From assembly GCA_018350325.1 (NCBI GenBank), contig JAEVLN010000004.1, positions 682,001-746,000 on the forward strand: 64,000 nucleotides of DNA, in the 5' to 3' direction. This DNA is from Globodera rostochiensis. Its lineage: Eukaryota; Nematoda; Chromadorea; Rhabditida; Heteroderidae. Under the pieces are notes generated by a model, which was not told the origin of the DNA, did no database searches, and saw nothing but the letters and a program-made list of their open reading frames with translations. This document shows positions 39,301-51,700 of the stretch, in pieces. Positions within the stretch are counted from its first letter, which is position 1; the number at the start of each line of letters is the position of its first letter. Made by a program: the position numbers and the translations under genes.

Positions 39301-41920
39301 CTGTGGCCGATCCGCAAGCACAGGGCAAAGCGCCACAAATTTGTTGCGCCGTTCGGGGGATTCCAGCACCGCCATGTCCTCATACTTCTGCAAATACAAA
39401 AAAATATATTTTTATATAAATTTCGAAGAATTTTTAGAGAACCCCTAAAAATTGAAGGCCGAAACTATCTTCCACAAGTTAGGTAAAAACGTCATAATTT
39501 CCCCAAAAAAATGCCCACAAAACCGACCCCCTCTTTAAAGGCAGCAAAAAGATGGTCAAAGTGCGGGTTGGCGCTGGGCATTTTTGTATGAACAAAATTG
39601 CGTCGGAACTCCTTGCGCGCCGCCTTCGGAATTTCACGACTAAATTTTAATTAAAAATTTTTTGTGTTTTTTTTGTTTTTATTAAAATTACATTTTGTTT
39701 TCCTTCTCTTTTTTGGCCAACTCAATACGAATCATATAGCGCAAAAAATCGTTCTCAATTTTGCCAACACTGTCACTGTTCAGTCGAGCTGTGGCGTGAA
39801 TAAAAAAAATCCAATTAAAAAAAAAATTAATTAATTTACCTGCCGTAAATACGAGATTTCTGGTGAATGATTCCCGGTCCAACTCGTTTAGCGACTTCTT
39901 CAATCTTCAAAAAAATTATTTTGAGACATTTCAGGCTTTTTTTTTTTTGTTGTTGTTTGCCAATATTTTTACCGGTCCATGAAGCGTTTGACACGCCGCT
40001 GCTCGGCCTCCGCGCGTTGCTCTGCACTTTGTGGCTGCTGCTGCTGCGTCATCGGCAGCACGTTCCAGCATGACGGCAATGCCAACGATGACGACGACTG
40101 CTTGCCGGCAGCCGTTTTTGACACCGGCATGCCGCCACCGTCGCTGGTGACAGCAAGCAGCATTTGCACCGATGCAGACGACGACGGCTGCGACGGCAAT
40201 TTGCCCATTTTATTGTTTTTGCCATCATTAATTTTCTTGTTGTTGTCGTTGTTGTTGCTGTGCTTCTTCAACTTTTTTGGGTGCTCAACATCCTAAAATG
40301 GGGGAAAGAAAGGAAAAGCAAATTTCTTTACGTTTTTTGGTCAGATTTTTTTTGGCGAGCGTTTAAATAAGTAAATTTTATTGTCCAACCCATGGACCGC
40401 GTAAAAATACTCGAAAATTCAAATTTTCAAAAACATTGTCAGAATTTTAAACATTCCATTCAAAGGACGGTTCAACCCACCTTTTTCCGCCTTTTTTGTT
40501 CAGGTTCTGTCCGCTCCATTCCCAAGTTGGCGCTGCTCTTCGGCAGCCGATCACTCTGTTTGCTGAGCAGCTGTAATTAAAAAAAGAAAATAAAAACGTG
40601 CCGTGCCATTGCTATTCACCCAAATTTTCAGAAAATAGATTTTTTCTAAATTTTACAAAAATAGAAATCCACATAACTAAACCAAATTACCATCGAACGA
40701 CGCGTTGGTGAAGCAGTAAGAGCAGCAGCAGCAGAAGTAGCTGAACTTTCTGCAGTTGTAGACATTTCAATGATCGACGACGACGACGAGTTCGAGCTGT
40801 ACTTTCGTAGCAGTTGGTTGCTGGGCTGAGTTTGAAAACATTTATTTTCAAACTTTAAGATAATTTTTGTTTTTTCAAATTTTTTGTTTCATATCGTTAT
40901 ATTTATTAAAAATGATTTGTCCAATTTAGAAATAAGAATTATAATTTGCACACCATCGGTTGGTTCTGCAACTGCCGCTGTTTTGTCGGTGGAATTGGGG
41001 TGGGCGCACTGTTCTTCACATTGAGACCAAAGAAGTGGCTAAGCGTCTGAAAATGGAAAAGAGTTTAAGATAGGAACGTAATCAAAATTTTCGGGGGGGA
41101 AGGGAAACTAAGCCATTTCTTCAAAAATGTCAAAATTTTTCATTTTTCTTTGGAAAGGGCCTTTTTTAATTACTAGTACTTTATACTTTTGTGCCTTTTA
41201 ATGAGACCTGCTGCTTGAGTTTGGGCGTCCCGTTTTTGTCCGTCGATGGTTGGCTGTTCTCGTCCGGACTGCCCGTCCGACTCTTCCGCTTTTTCGCTCT
41301 GTTCGGCCCATCTAAAATTGATTTTAAAAATCCGTCTGAACAAAAAATAGTAACAAGGACGACAGGTTGACACTTCGCCGACTAAGCAAAAAACTGAGAT
41401 TTTGCCCACAATGACAACATGGTTCAATTTTCCTAATTATTTGTGTTCCTTCAAAGGTTCAATTTTCCTAATTATTTGTGTTCCTTCAAACTTTTTTGTG
41501 TTATAGTTAAACCAATCTGAATTTTGTTTTTTTCCATTTTTTGAAGAATACCATTGTTAGCTTTGTGCCGTTCATTTTTCTTCGACTTTGATGACGTGCC
41601 GTCCGCTGTTGACGAACTCTGACCGCCTGAAGCGCGCGCCTTGGTCCGCGCCTCGCGATCGCGCTGCAGACGACGCCGTTCAGCGCTGAAATTTTTGTTG
41701 ACTTTTTGGGGAGGTTCGATGGGTTCCGTCGTTAACAAAAAAAAAAAATTTGGAAACTTTAACGCCTTTCGTAAAGAATTGATCAAAAAAACAAATTTTT
41801 TGGGGTGCATTTCAACGATTTGACATCTTTTATAGGAAAAAATTAACTTTTGTTATATACATACCTTGCTTGGAGCTCCTCAGCTACGGAAGGCCAAATT
41901 AATTTTGGTTTATTTCCCAT
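36351..41920 (-). CDS. BAZ/ACF1-like DDT-WHIM chromatin-remodelling subunit
   Basis: Probable nuclear partner of an ISWI ATPase. Twenty-one exons encode about 1028 aa: 41920-41865, 41685-41552, 41311-41187, 41046-40954, 40825-40691, 40570-40481, 40292-39973, 39904-39840, 39788-39692, 39639-39528, 39387-39279, 38997-38917, 38867-38767, 38598-38397, 38299-38052, 37937-37800, 37665-37606, 37546-37358, 37229-37113, 37013-36910, 36861-36351. Order: basic coiled N-terminus, a possible PIP-box (T-L-S-H-F-F), low-complexity Ser/Asn/Gln linker, DDT helices (A-L-A-L-T-Q-F-I-H-V-H-G-R-L-L), acidic stretch, WHIM1 (F-Y-Q-L-S-V-Q-A-Q-L-A-I-L), WHIM2 (L-G-Q-D-R-F-H-R-L-Y-W-F), and H-W-W-H-I-R-S-R-A-E-L-A-E-L-L-D-T-L-T-A-R-G-L-R-E. 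The usual C-terminal PHD finger and bromodomain are absent; the frame ends in an acidic Lys/Glu-rich tail. Subfamily (BAZ1 or BAZ2) unresolved. Confidence 0.8.
41421..41490. repeat. Perfect 35-bp tandem duplication in an intron
   Basis: Two identical 35-nt units (41421-41455 and 41456-41490), each starting GGTTCAATTTTCC and ending TTCCTTCAAA, in intron 2 of the BAZ-like gene. Confidence 0.9.
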
Positions 41921-42207
41921 ATAATGCCTAAATTTTTTGAGATATTGCAGAATTCGTAAAAAAAAAGATTAAAATCGGTGTCAGCTAGGGTTGGCGGAGG
42001 ATTTTTTCGGTTTAGTTCTTCGGTTCGGATATACGAAAAGAATTGGTTCAGACCCAATGAATTCCCAGGAACCGCCAATCCCAGTGACAGCGTCGCGTTA
42101 CTCCGACTAATTGTTGGACGTTTTCCGTTAAAAAGATTTGAAATTTGAAAGTTTTTTCAGAAAACTTTTTTGTGACGAAAATTGGTCCAAAATTGTTAAA
42201 TTGGGAA

Positions 42208-42312
42208 CAGGACGTTTCGGCCCCGCCGTTTCGGCCCCGACGTTTCGGCCCCGCCCTTTCGGCCCCGCCGTTTCGGCCCCAAGGACGTTTCGGCCCCGGA
42301 CGTTTCGGCCCC
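42208..42312. repeat. Minisatellite array, left arm (GTTTCGGCCCC units)
   Basis: About seven degenerate copies of a 13-18 nt unit built on GTTTCGGCCCC with a variable spacer (GCC, GA, AAGGAC, GGAC). Forms the left arm of a large inverted repeat with the array at 42817-42917. Confidence 0.9.
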
Positions 42313-42484
42313 AAGGAAATGTATATCATGGTTTCATCGAAAAAAAATTTTCGAAAATCGAAATTTTTTTATTTCGGTTTTCGAAAAAAGCTCGAAATTA
42401 TAGAACTGTTTCGACGTAACCCAGATGCATATAAAGAAAAATACAGCATAGTTTTCACATATTTTTACATCTTTGAGCTTAGGG

Positions 42485-42540
42485 TTAGTTAGGCCTAAGC
42501 CTAAGCCTAAGCTTAGGTTGGCTTAGGCCTAGGCCTAATA
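42485..42540. repeat. Interstitial telomere-like hexamers
   Basis: Three perfect GCCTAA units (42493-42510), followed directly by opposite-orientation TTAGG/TTAGGC-like units. It is the nematode telomere motif, placed near the centre of the inverted minisatellite arrays. Confidence 0.7.
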
Positions 42541-42816
42541 AGGTAACCAGCCCTTTTTAAATGATTCGAGGCCAAAATTAATTTTTGAATTTTGAAAAAA
42601 TGTTAGAATTTGAGCCTGGGCTTTAATTTGAAGAATCGGATTCTACCCGTCAAAAATTTTGGAATTTCTTCTTGGGTTTCTAGTAATTGGCAATGAGCCC
42701 CAAAATTTCTTGCAAATTTTCAGATTATAATTATTAATTTTGTTATGTTTTAGTTCATCTGAAAAAAAGTTTCTGAATAAAAATTGTTTGGTTGAATAAT
42801 AAAAAAGAAATTGCAG

Positions 42817-42917
42817 CGTGGGGCCGAAACGTCCGGGGCCGAAACGTCTGGGGCCGAAACATCCCGGGGCCGAAAGGGCGGGGCCGAAACGTCGGGGCCG
42901 AAACGGCGGGGCCGAAA
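42817..42917. repeat. Minisatellite array, right arm (GGGGCCGAAAC units)
   Basis: Reverse complement of the 42208-42312 array: about seven copies of GGGGCCGAAAC with variable spacers. Confidence 0.9.
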
Positions 42918-43964
42918 AGACCCCCACTCGTTAAATTTTGGAAACATTTCGCCAAGAAATTAAGTGGAATTTTTTTTAAACAGCCAGATTTGCCTAATTT
43001 TTTGCACAGAACTTGGCAACTAATTGTCTACCCAAAAGCAAAATGTTTTAGGCTTAAAACAAAAATCAACATTTTTAAGCAAACAGGTTGACGAATTTTG
43101 AGTAAAATGAATGAAAAGAAGTAGACAGCTACGTGAATACTGTGAATATTTTCAAATAATATTTTATTAAAATAAATTATTTTAATTAAAAATAATTTTG
43201 TATTCACATAAATTTGTTTCATTTTGACGTTTTTTTCTTTCGATTTCGACCTTTACGAATCCGAGCTCGGATTTTGCGAATGCCGAAACCCCGAACCCGA
43301 ATAAAAAAATTTCTCTAGGGTTGTTTTGGTGCTGAAACCGATTTTCGATAAAGAATTTGGCAGAAAAGCGTTTAAACTCGCTTCTAAAACTTTTCATGAA
43401 CCCGGAATCCAGCAGGTCCAGTGGAACCTTCCCGACCCAATTTTTAAGCCATCCCAAGAATCAACCGTATGTGCTAATTGAATTCTAGCTCATCATTTAT
43501 TTTGAACAAAACAACAATAGGTATGTACGTAAATTATGCCCTGATTTTTAGTCTTTTGATTATATTTTCCTGAACTCCCCAGACTCTGAGAAAATCGCGT
43601 TTTTAGGTCACTGAAAGCATTTTTAATCGATTTTATAGTGACTATTTTTTAGTCTTTTATTTTTTGGTGACCAAAATAGTACTTAAGTGACACTATTTTG
43701 GACTTTTTCGGGGGCAAAAAGACCCGGATTCCGTCCTACCGGCCTGGATCCTGTCCAGGTCCGGTCTCTAAAAATATTATTAAAGACATTCAACTATTAT
43801 ATAAAGGTGTATACAAATTTATGACGTTTCGGTAATTATGCACGGATTTTTTCAAAAGCATTTTATGGATATAAAAATACGAGCCCCTCTCATCAAAATG
43901 CCCTCCGTTGGTGCTATCATCGCTTTACGGATTGTTCCCTTTTCCGCGGATTCGTTGAAGCCAT

Positions 43965-44540
43965 TTACTCGGGCGATGTTACATGATTCGATGAGCTTGC
44001 CTGATTATGTTGCTGCCGTGACGACGACGACGATGCGTCACCACCACCATAAGTTTGGTGTGGTGCCACCGTGCCACTACTGCTTGGCCCCCTGCGGTTT
44101 TGACAAAGAATGCCCGTTTCATGGCTGGTCAAGGGCAGTCCCGGCACGAAACTCGGGTCCATTTCCAGCGGATTATACCCTGAGCCGCCAGAAAATGGCC
44201 AAATATTTGATAAAAAGTTGTCGTTTCTGAATTCTGGCGCTGCTGTGTAGTGATGTACCAACTGAGAGAAATTGGCTTTGTCCGTTTTAATAAATTTAGT
44301 TGGTGCCACTTTTTTTTTACTCTCTTTTTTCTGCTGATTTTGTTGTTTGCTTCGGCTTTTGTTGTTGTTGTTACTGCCCAAGTTTAGTCTCTCGGCGGCG
44401 CGTGGTGTGCTGCTACTTGTGCCGCCGCTGCCCGGCACTTTGCTGGCAGAACCGGCGCTTTTTTTCTTTGGCATTCCGTTGCAAACACTGGCGGCGGACA
44501 ATGCCAAAATGACAAGGACAAGCAAAATGATTGGTTTCAT
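43965..44540 (-). CDS. Single-exon small secreted protein, effector-like, unknown family
   Basis: Uninterrupted 191-aa frame from the ATG at 44540. An upstream in-frame ATG at 44576 is disfavoured because the hydrophobic signal core (M-K-P-I-I-L-L-V-L-V-I-L-A-L-S-A-A) begins at 44540. Predicted cleavage after C-N-G. The mature chain is Lys/Ser/Asn/Gln-rich at the start (K-K-K-S-A-G-S, N-N-N-N-K-S-R-S-K), has a more complex middle (F-S-Q-L-V-H-H-Y-T-A-A-P-E-F) and ends in a Ser/Gly/Gln-rich tail. No domain or membrane segment is recognised. Its signal peptide resembles that of the 12680-14414 gene. An undetected intron near the 3' end is possible. Confidence 0.65.
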   Translation of the reverse strand: MKPIILLVLVILALSAASVCNGMPKKKSAGSASKVPGSGGTSSSTPRAAERLNLGSNNNNKSRSKQQNQQKKESKKKVAPTKFIKTDKANFSQLVHHYTAAPEFRNDNFLSNIWPFSGGSGYNPLEMDPSFVPGLPLTSHETGILCQNRRGPSSSGTVAPHQTYGGGDASSSSSRQQHNQASSSNHVTSPE

Positions 44541-45740
44541 TTTTTTGGAGGGGCTTTTGTTAGTAAAATGCTTCAAATCTGAACGAAATTGTTAAATGGA
44601 TTTAAAGAATTTTTGCTGTGAATTTATAAGAAAAGATTTTAATCTTAGGATAAATTATATCATTTATTCACATGATTTCGTGTTTCAAAGCAATGGGTAA
44701 ATTAATTAATCTACTAATTTCCGGTAAAAATAATATTTTATTTTACTTTCCTTGGTAAATTTATTTAATTTATGAATTAATTATGAACGATCGATATTCA
44801 ATCAAAATTTATATTATTTCCCTTTGATTTATTTTTGCCTTATTTGTTAGATTTAATTTTCAAAAAAATTTTCTATTTAATTATTGAAGTTACGGTCAAA
44901 GAGGACGATAGCTTAAAAATCAAAAATTGAAATCTTTTGTAATCGTTTAAAAATCATAATTGAAAATTTTCTCAACGTTTAAAACCCAAAAACTGAAGTT
45001 TGGTTGAACGTTTAAATTGGAAAATTGAAATCTTTTGTAAACTTTAAAAAATCGAAATTGAAATTTTGTAAACATCATCAAAAAGTTAAAATTTGTTGAT
45101 TGTTAAAAAATCGAAAAGCAAAATGCCATCCCACGCTTTCAAGATGCAATAAATTTTAAATTCTCAAGCAATTTATGATCCATTTTGAATTTAATTCCCT
45201 TAAAATAATCCTAATTTATTCGTTAAATCCCCTTAATTATGCAATAATCTTCCAAACACACATTTATTCCAGCGAACATATTGGATTTATGTGCCAAAAA
45301 TTGTATAATATTAATAAAAGGACGTCGCGGCGATTAGTTTAAAATTAGAAAAGGCAAATATTTTTTTATATTTTTTATTAAATAATTTGTGAAAAGCCTT
45401 TTTCATGAATGGCATCAAAACATTGGGGTCGGATTTAAAAAGATTAGCAGAGATGGAAAGTGTGAAAGAAAAAGTGCCTTGAGATGGAAATTTGAAAAAA
45501 ATGATTAGGGCATGGGAATTTCTCAACATTTCAAATTATAAACAAATTTTTGCCTAACTTGGCCATAATTCATGACTTTCAATAATTTTTGAACAAAACA
45601 AAATTTTAACTAAACTAATTTTCATCTCACCATTCTAAATTCGTAAAACATTTCAAAAAGTTCAAAAAATTCAAAATTTCCTTTTTTTAATTTTAAAGGC
45701 AAAAATTTGAGAAATTAAAATTTTGCGGTAAAATTGTTTC
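44541..45740. other. AT-rich intergenic region with degenerate tandem repeat
   Basis: No coding exon supported. At about 44905-45115 a unit of about 45-55 nt recurs roughly four to five times, based on GTTTAAAAATC..AAATTGAAATCTTTTGTAA. Confidence 0.5.
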
Positions 45741-48700
45741 TCAGGCATCGCAGGTGGCGTGGTAATCCACGCGTCGATCGATTTCGGTGGCCACATGTTC
45801 AATATGGTCGCTGAGCTCCTCGATGGAGGTGCGGAAGTTGTTCAGCTCCACGTCCAGCGTGTCAGCACGTTCAATGAGCGCTAAAGAATTTATTTTTATT
45901 TTTAAAAATCTTCAAAATTGGCGGCTTATTGTTTATTTTCAGATTGGATTTTAATCAAGGTAGGACAAGACCGGTTTTAAAACCGGGATTTGGGATCGAA
46001 CCCGGTTAACCGGGTTTTTGATGCAACCCGGTTTATTTTGAGTGGCAATTTTAAAGAATTTGAATAAAATTTTTAAAACCCGGGTTTAAAAGCCCTGCAT
46101 CCGGTTAATCGAAAACCGAGTTTGCCCTACCCTAATTTTAATCATTAGACATTTTCATTTTTAAATATATTTAAACTTAAATTTTTTAATTAAAATAATT
46201 AAAAGCCTATAATAATTTAAAAATTAAAAATTTTCAAATAAATCATCAAGATAATTTAATAATTAGAAAATTTCACATTTTTTTTGTTTTAAAAATTTTT
46301 CTCACAAATTTTCTCCTCCCGACTCCGCTTAATCTTTGCCAGAAGCTCCGTCGTCCGCTTCCGCAACTGTTCCGCGCGCTGTTTGCGCTCCTCGTTACCG
46401 CTTTCCTTCTCCTCCAACAAGCCCAACACTTTGTCATAGGTAGCCTAAAAAATTTTCAAAAAAATTTCGGGAATTTTTGGACTTTGACACCTTCATTGCG
46501 TTATGCTTTTGCTCCACTTGAGCCGCAATTTCGGAAGCGCCGGCCGCACTTTGGCCGGCCGCCTTTGTGTTCGACATGATTTTGACGTATTCCGCTTTCA
46601 AATGGTCTAAAAAAACAGGAAATTTAAAAAATATTTCAGAAAATTTGTTGCGTGCCTGTCATGTTGACCAATTTTCGAATCCGCTCGGATGCCTCGTCAA
46701 CGCGGGACTCCAAGGATTTGACTTCTTCCTCTGTCAGGGCCAAGGTGGACCTGTAAACATAGTTTTTTAAAAAAACTCAGAATTGCTAAAAATTTTATAT
46801 TTTAAAAACTACCAAATCGTTCTGTCCGGTCTCTATACTAAACACCCCCCCCCCTTCCCGTACACGCAAAGCTTGGCCAATTTCAATTTTCTTTTAAATT
46901 GTGAGAGACTTTGTCTTCTCGATGTTGGCGTTGATGTCGTTCAGTGTCATCTGTGCCTGTTTCTGAGCCTGCTCCGCCGTGTCCAGCGCCTCCTTGATGC
47001 CAGCCGTAATGTCTGCAAAATGTTTTCAAATTATTTCAAATTTTCAAAAATTTTTTTTTTGGGTTTTCACTGTGTATTGAGGCAGCCCTCTGGCTGGCCA
47101 GCTCAGCCTTGTCCTGCAGACCGGATGCGGCCGTTTTGTTGGCACGTGTTTCGGCCAAAATTTTCTCGGGCTCCTTTGCCTCCCCCACCTTTTGACGAAT
47201 CTGAAAAATTGCAAAAATTTCCAACCAGCCACAAAAATATTTGAATTTTTTTTTTTACATTTTCTGAGAGTTGTCGAATTTGCTCCTCGTTGAATGGGAT
47301 GGTGATGTTCAGGATGTGCTCGACCTTGGCCCGGATGTCTTCAGGCCTAAAAATTTAGAGTTTTTACATAGAAAAAATCTTCAAAAAACAGACCTATGCC
47401 TTTTGGCTTCGAGGAAAGTTTGGATCTCCTCAATTTGTGCTACCAATACATCGCGCGTTTTGTTGATTTTTTCGGCCTAAATACGAAGTTATTTTAATTA
47501 AATCGTGAAAAAAAAACAAAATTCTTTTTTATTTATCTATTTAATAAAAATAATTAAATTATTACAAAATTTATTAAAATTAATTTATATTTTATTTACC
47601 TCTTTTTGGGCACTTTCCAATGCTTGTTCTGTTAACTTTCGGGCCTCCTGCGTTTTGGGCAGCACATCGCGCACATTTTTTAAAATCTGTAAAGTTTGAA
47701 AAATAAAATTGTTTAAAAGATGAAAATTTTCCCACTTCTTCAGCTTCCTTCTGCTTTGACTGCACTTTTTCAAGAGCCTCCTGAGCAAACTCTTGCGCCT
47801 GCACCGCCTTAGAAACGGAGCCTAAATATGCACTTAATTATTCACATATAAAAATAATAATTAATTTCAAATTATAAAATTTTGAACAAAAAGTTTTAAA
47901 ATAGCACATCTTTAATTGATTTAACTATGCTTTAGTTGTCTGTTTTTGTATACTAAATCAAATGTAATTTGATTTGAATAATCATACTTCAACTTATTAC
48001 AATAAATAAAACGTCAGCCTCAAGATTAGGGAAATATTATTGTAGTAAACTAAATTTAATGTTTTATAAATCAATTAGTTGCCTGGACACGAGGAGCCGC
48101 CGCAGCGTGAACACTTTGGGCCAGGCCCACCGCACACGGCATCACATGGAGCAGTCTCGGCACCGCAAACCTCCAAATTCAGTGCCGGAATGGCATCTTC
48201 AATGGAAGAAATCTAGGGGGAGAAAGGCGAGGGGAGGAAAATTTAAATTTTGTTTTTTTGTTAAAAACCCCCCAAGCCCCGCTCCATACAGTGTTGCTAA
48301 TGTCATCCAGACGCGCTTTGTTCTCCTCATATTGACGGTCAAAGTCACGTTTGTGCTCGTTGAGCAATTGTTCAGCTTTCAGTCGCTCTGATTCAGATTG
48401 GCTAAAATTAAAGAAAATTAAAAAAAAAAATTCTGGAATTAAAGCCGAGGCCTAAACAAATAACAAAAACATTGCTTAGAATGCATAGGCGACGACCCTA
48501 AACTAAATTTTAAAAAAATCGAATAGCAGCAAACTTTAGTTTCTAGGAAAAAAATTTTCGGACACGCGGAAATTTTAGCCATCAAAGGTTAGGTTGACAA
48601 AAAAAAAATTCTAGGCCGCCTGGAAAAATTGAAAAGTTTTGAAGCCTCACCTGATCAATTCCAATTGTTGAGCGATCATGCGTTCCGCATCCGCCGACTT

Positions 48701-51700
48701 TCGACTGCTCTCCTCCACAATTTCGGCAGCTCCCTGAAAAAAAATTATTTTTTAAATAAAAAATTTCAAATATATCCGGCGCCACACCTTAATGTCACCC
48801 TGACGAATTTGGTCCGCTCGTGCGGTCAAATTGTTGGCCAATTGGACAATTTGCTGCGCACTTTCGTTTAGTGTCTGGTGAAAATTTTGGGCAATTTTTT
48901 TTGTTGAATTCCTGTTTTCAGAACCTTAACCCCCTCCTCCGCCAGGTTGACCTCCGTGCTGACTCTGGTCACCCGTTGGTTTTTCTCCTGCAACATTTCC
49001 CGGGTTGCATCAATTTGGGCCTGTAGTTGGTGCATCTGACGCCGTAACTGCTCCACATCCTCCTGCACATTGACAAAACAAATAATATTTTTTGAACAAA
49101 TTAATTAAAAAATACTTATTAAAAATTTGTTCAATAAAAACGGGAAAATTTTTTTTGCAATTTTTACTTTTAGATTAATTGTTTTTGGGATATAGTAGGC
49201 TGATCTAAATTAAATCTGCTAATAATACCCAATTAGAATAAAATATTTTTCTTTTGTTTGATACAATATTTAAAAATTAATTATGTATATCTTAAAATAA
49301 ATAAAAAATTTGTTCAATATTTTAGTTTAATTGTTTTGGGATAAAAATAAAATAATTTAAAATTTTCTGGCTTCTAAATTAAATCTACTAAAATAAACAA
49401 TTAGAATAAATAAAATAAATAATTTCTTCTTTATTGCCTTTGTTATGTTAACGCCTTCCATGCGCCGTTTCACGTCACCAATTTTATCTTCCATTTCCGC
49501 AAAAGTGTCGTCGTACTCTGATGAAATTCCTGGAATTAAAAAATCAATTTAATAATTTTAATTTTTATATTTCTTCCACCAGTGTCCTCAATGTTATTGG
49601 CTCGAAGGATCAGCGAATCCAACTCGTGGCCAAGTGCTTGCAGAATCGCGTCCCAATTGTCAAAACATTCGCCGCACGCTTGACAGTGGGGCCAATTGCC
49701 GGTGTATCTGACAAAAACATTCCCAGATAAAATGCCAAAAGTAACATTTTGTGCCAAAAGTTGTGTATAAAATTCAACATTAAAATTTCGCGCCATTTCC
49801 TTTACCCTCGAGCGCATTGGTTGCACTTTGGCCCGCCGCTGCCCGGCTTGCACATGCAGTGCCCTGTCTGACGGTCGCACTGCAGCGTCTGCGACCCATA
49901 GGTGTCGCATTCGCACGCCATGCATTCCTCCGTCAGAGGGTTACCTGCAAAAATAATAAGCATTTTAAATTCAGAATTTGAAATTTTTTTGAATTTGTAC
50001 CCCAATAAAAGTCTTGGCAATCTGCACAGGTGCGGCCCCCTCTTCCCTGCTTGCAGTGGCATTGGCCATCAATGTCGTTGCACTAAAAAAACAAAAATTT
50101 TTAATTAAAAAAATTTAAAACCTTCAGGTAGGGGTCACCCGTGCTCGGGTCAATGTTCACGCCGTTCGGGTCACAAGCGCATGCAGAACATCCTATAAAA
50201 CACTGTAATAGTCTTAAATTCAGTTACAGTACGCCGCTACAATTGTCACATTTTTTTGCGGGTTACAGTACTAACGATTACTGTAACCCTTCAATGTACA
50301 GTATGTAAGTAGCCTTCCGCCGTACCTTTGCCGCTGGCCAAGTCGTAATGGAGCGGTGCGCACTGGTCGCACTGGGGCCCGACCACGTTGGCATGGCACG
50401 GGCATTGGCCCGACACGCGGTCGCATGGGCTCGCGCTCGAATTGGTGCCCAAATTGTTGCAAACGCAACTGTTATTTTGAAAAAATAATTTAAAATTAAA
50501 TTTAAATTTAAATTAATAAATTCTCTTCCTTAAAAAAATATCAATTTTCAAGCATCCTAAAAAACATTTATCGTTTTAAACAAAATAAACTTTCAAAAAT
50601 TAAAATAAAATTAAAAAAAATTTATTAATTTTATCAAATTTCCTAGCCCAATCTATGCTCCCCCTGCTGTTGAAAGCTTAAAACAAAAATATAATAAATA
50701 AAATTTCTTTAATTAATTTCTTTTTTTTGCCCTCCTCACCGCGTGCAAGTCCGCGCACGCGCGTCGCCGAAAAAGCCGTCCAAACAGTGCTGGCACTGGT
50801 CCCCGCCCGTGTTGTGCAAGCACTTGTAACAGTCGCCGGTTGTCGGGTCGCAACTCTCCGGCACCTATACGGTAGGTAAACATTACGGTTTTCGTTTTAA
50901 AAACAAGATTAATTCAAACATTCCAGTCGATGTTCCCATTACAATCGCACTTTTCGCAGGAGCCACTAAAATTTAAAAATAAAAAAGTCAAATAAAGAAT
51001 GGAAATTCAACAATACAAAAATAAATTTACAATTTTATATACCATTATGGATTTTAATATAAAAATTTAAAGTTATTAAATTAATGCAAACGAATTTACA
51101 ATTTTAAAATAATTAAATGATTTTATAATTTTAATTTGTAATTTTAAAATTTTTGAAATTACCCAATTTCGCGTGGGTTTCCCCAAAAGTTCACTGCGCA
51201 CTGATCGCACCGCTCACCCGCATAGCCAGACCTATGTAAATTTTTTTTTTAATCAAAAATTTAATAAAAAATTTTTTAAAACTTTCCGAATCTTTTTTGT
51301 TTCACCACCTGCAGTTGCAGGTGACGGTCGGGCTCGGTGGTGGGGTCAAATAGCACGAATCGGCATGTTGAAAGCCGGAGCCTGGCCCGCCAGGGCAAGG
51401 ACATGGCTTGCAGTGCAGGTTGATGCCGAGCCGTGGGTCACCGTAGTAACCGTCCACACAACTAAAAATTAACGATGTTAAAGTTCAGTGGATTCGCTAC
51501 AAAAAATAAAAAAATGTAGTACAATTTAAAATTTCATTAAAAACATTTAAAATAGCGATAAAATTTTCTGAAATTTTTTTGAAATTAAAGAGTCTCAGAA
51601 AAAATTTCAATATTTTTTGGTGCCAACCGTTCACAATGGGCTCCATCGGTAAGGTTGCGACAGTCAATGCATGCACCTGTCCGCTGATCGCAAATGGACG

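Larger units (their letters stand above)
41921..43964. other. Repeat-dominated intergenic region
   Basis: Contains the inverted minisatellite (about 42208-42917), a repeat block with TTCGGGTTCGG-type units (about 43255-43300) and a CCGG block (about 43720-43775). No gene supported. Long frames rich in Phe-Arg-Pro or Ser-Ala-Pro are translations of the minisatellite. Confidence 0.6.

Noticed and set aside
32411..40296. Long plus-strand frames rich in Cys/Ser/Val over DENND6 and the BAZ-like gene
   Set aside because: They are antisense shadows of Gln/Asp/Glu/Thr-rich coding exons on the minus strand.
42048..42955. Several open frames rich in Phe-Arg-Pro or Ser-Ala-Pro
   Set aside because: They are translations of the GTTTCGGCCCC minisatellite in different frames and on both strands.
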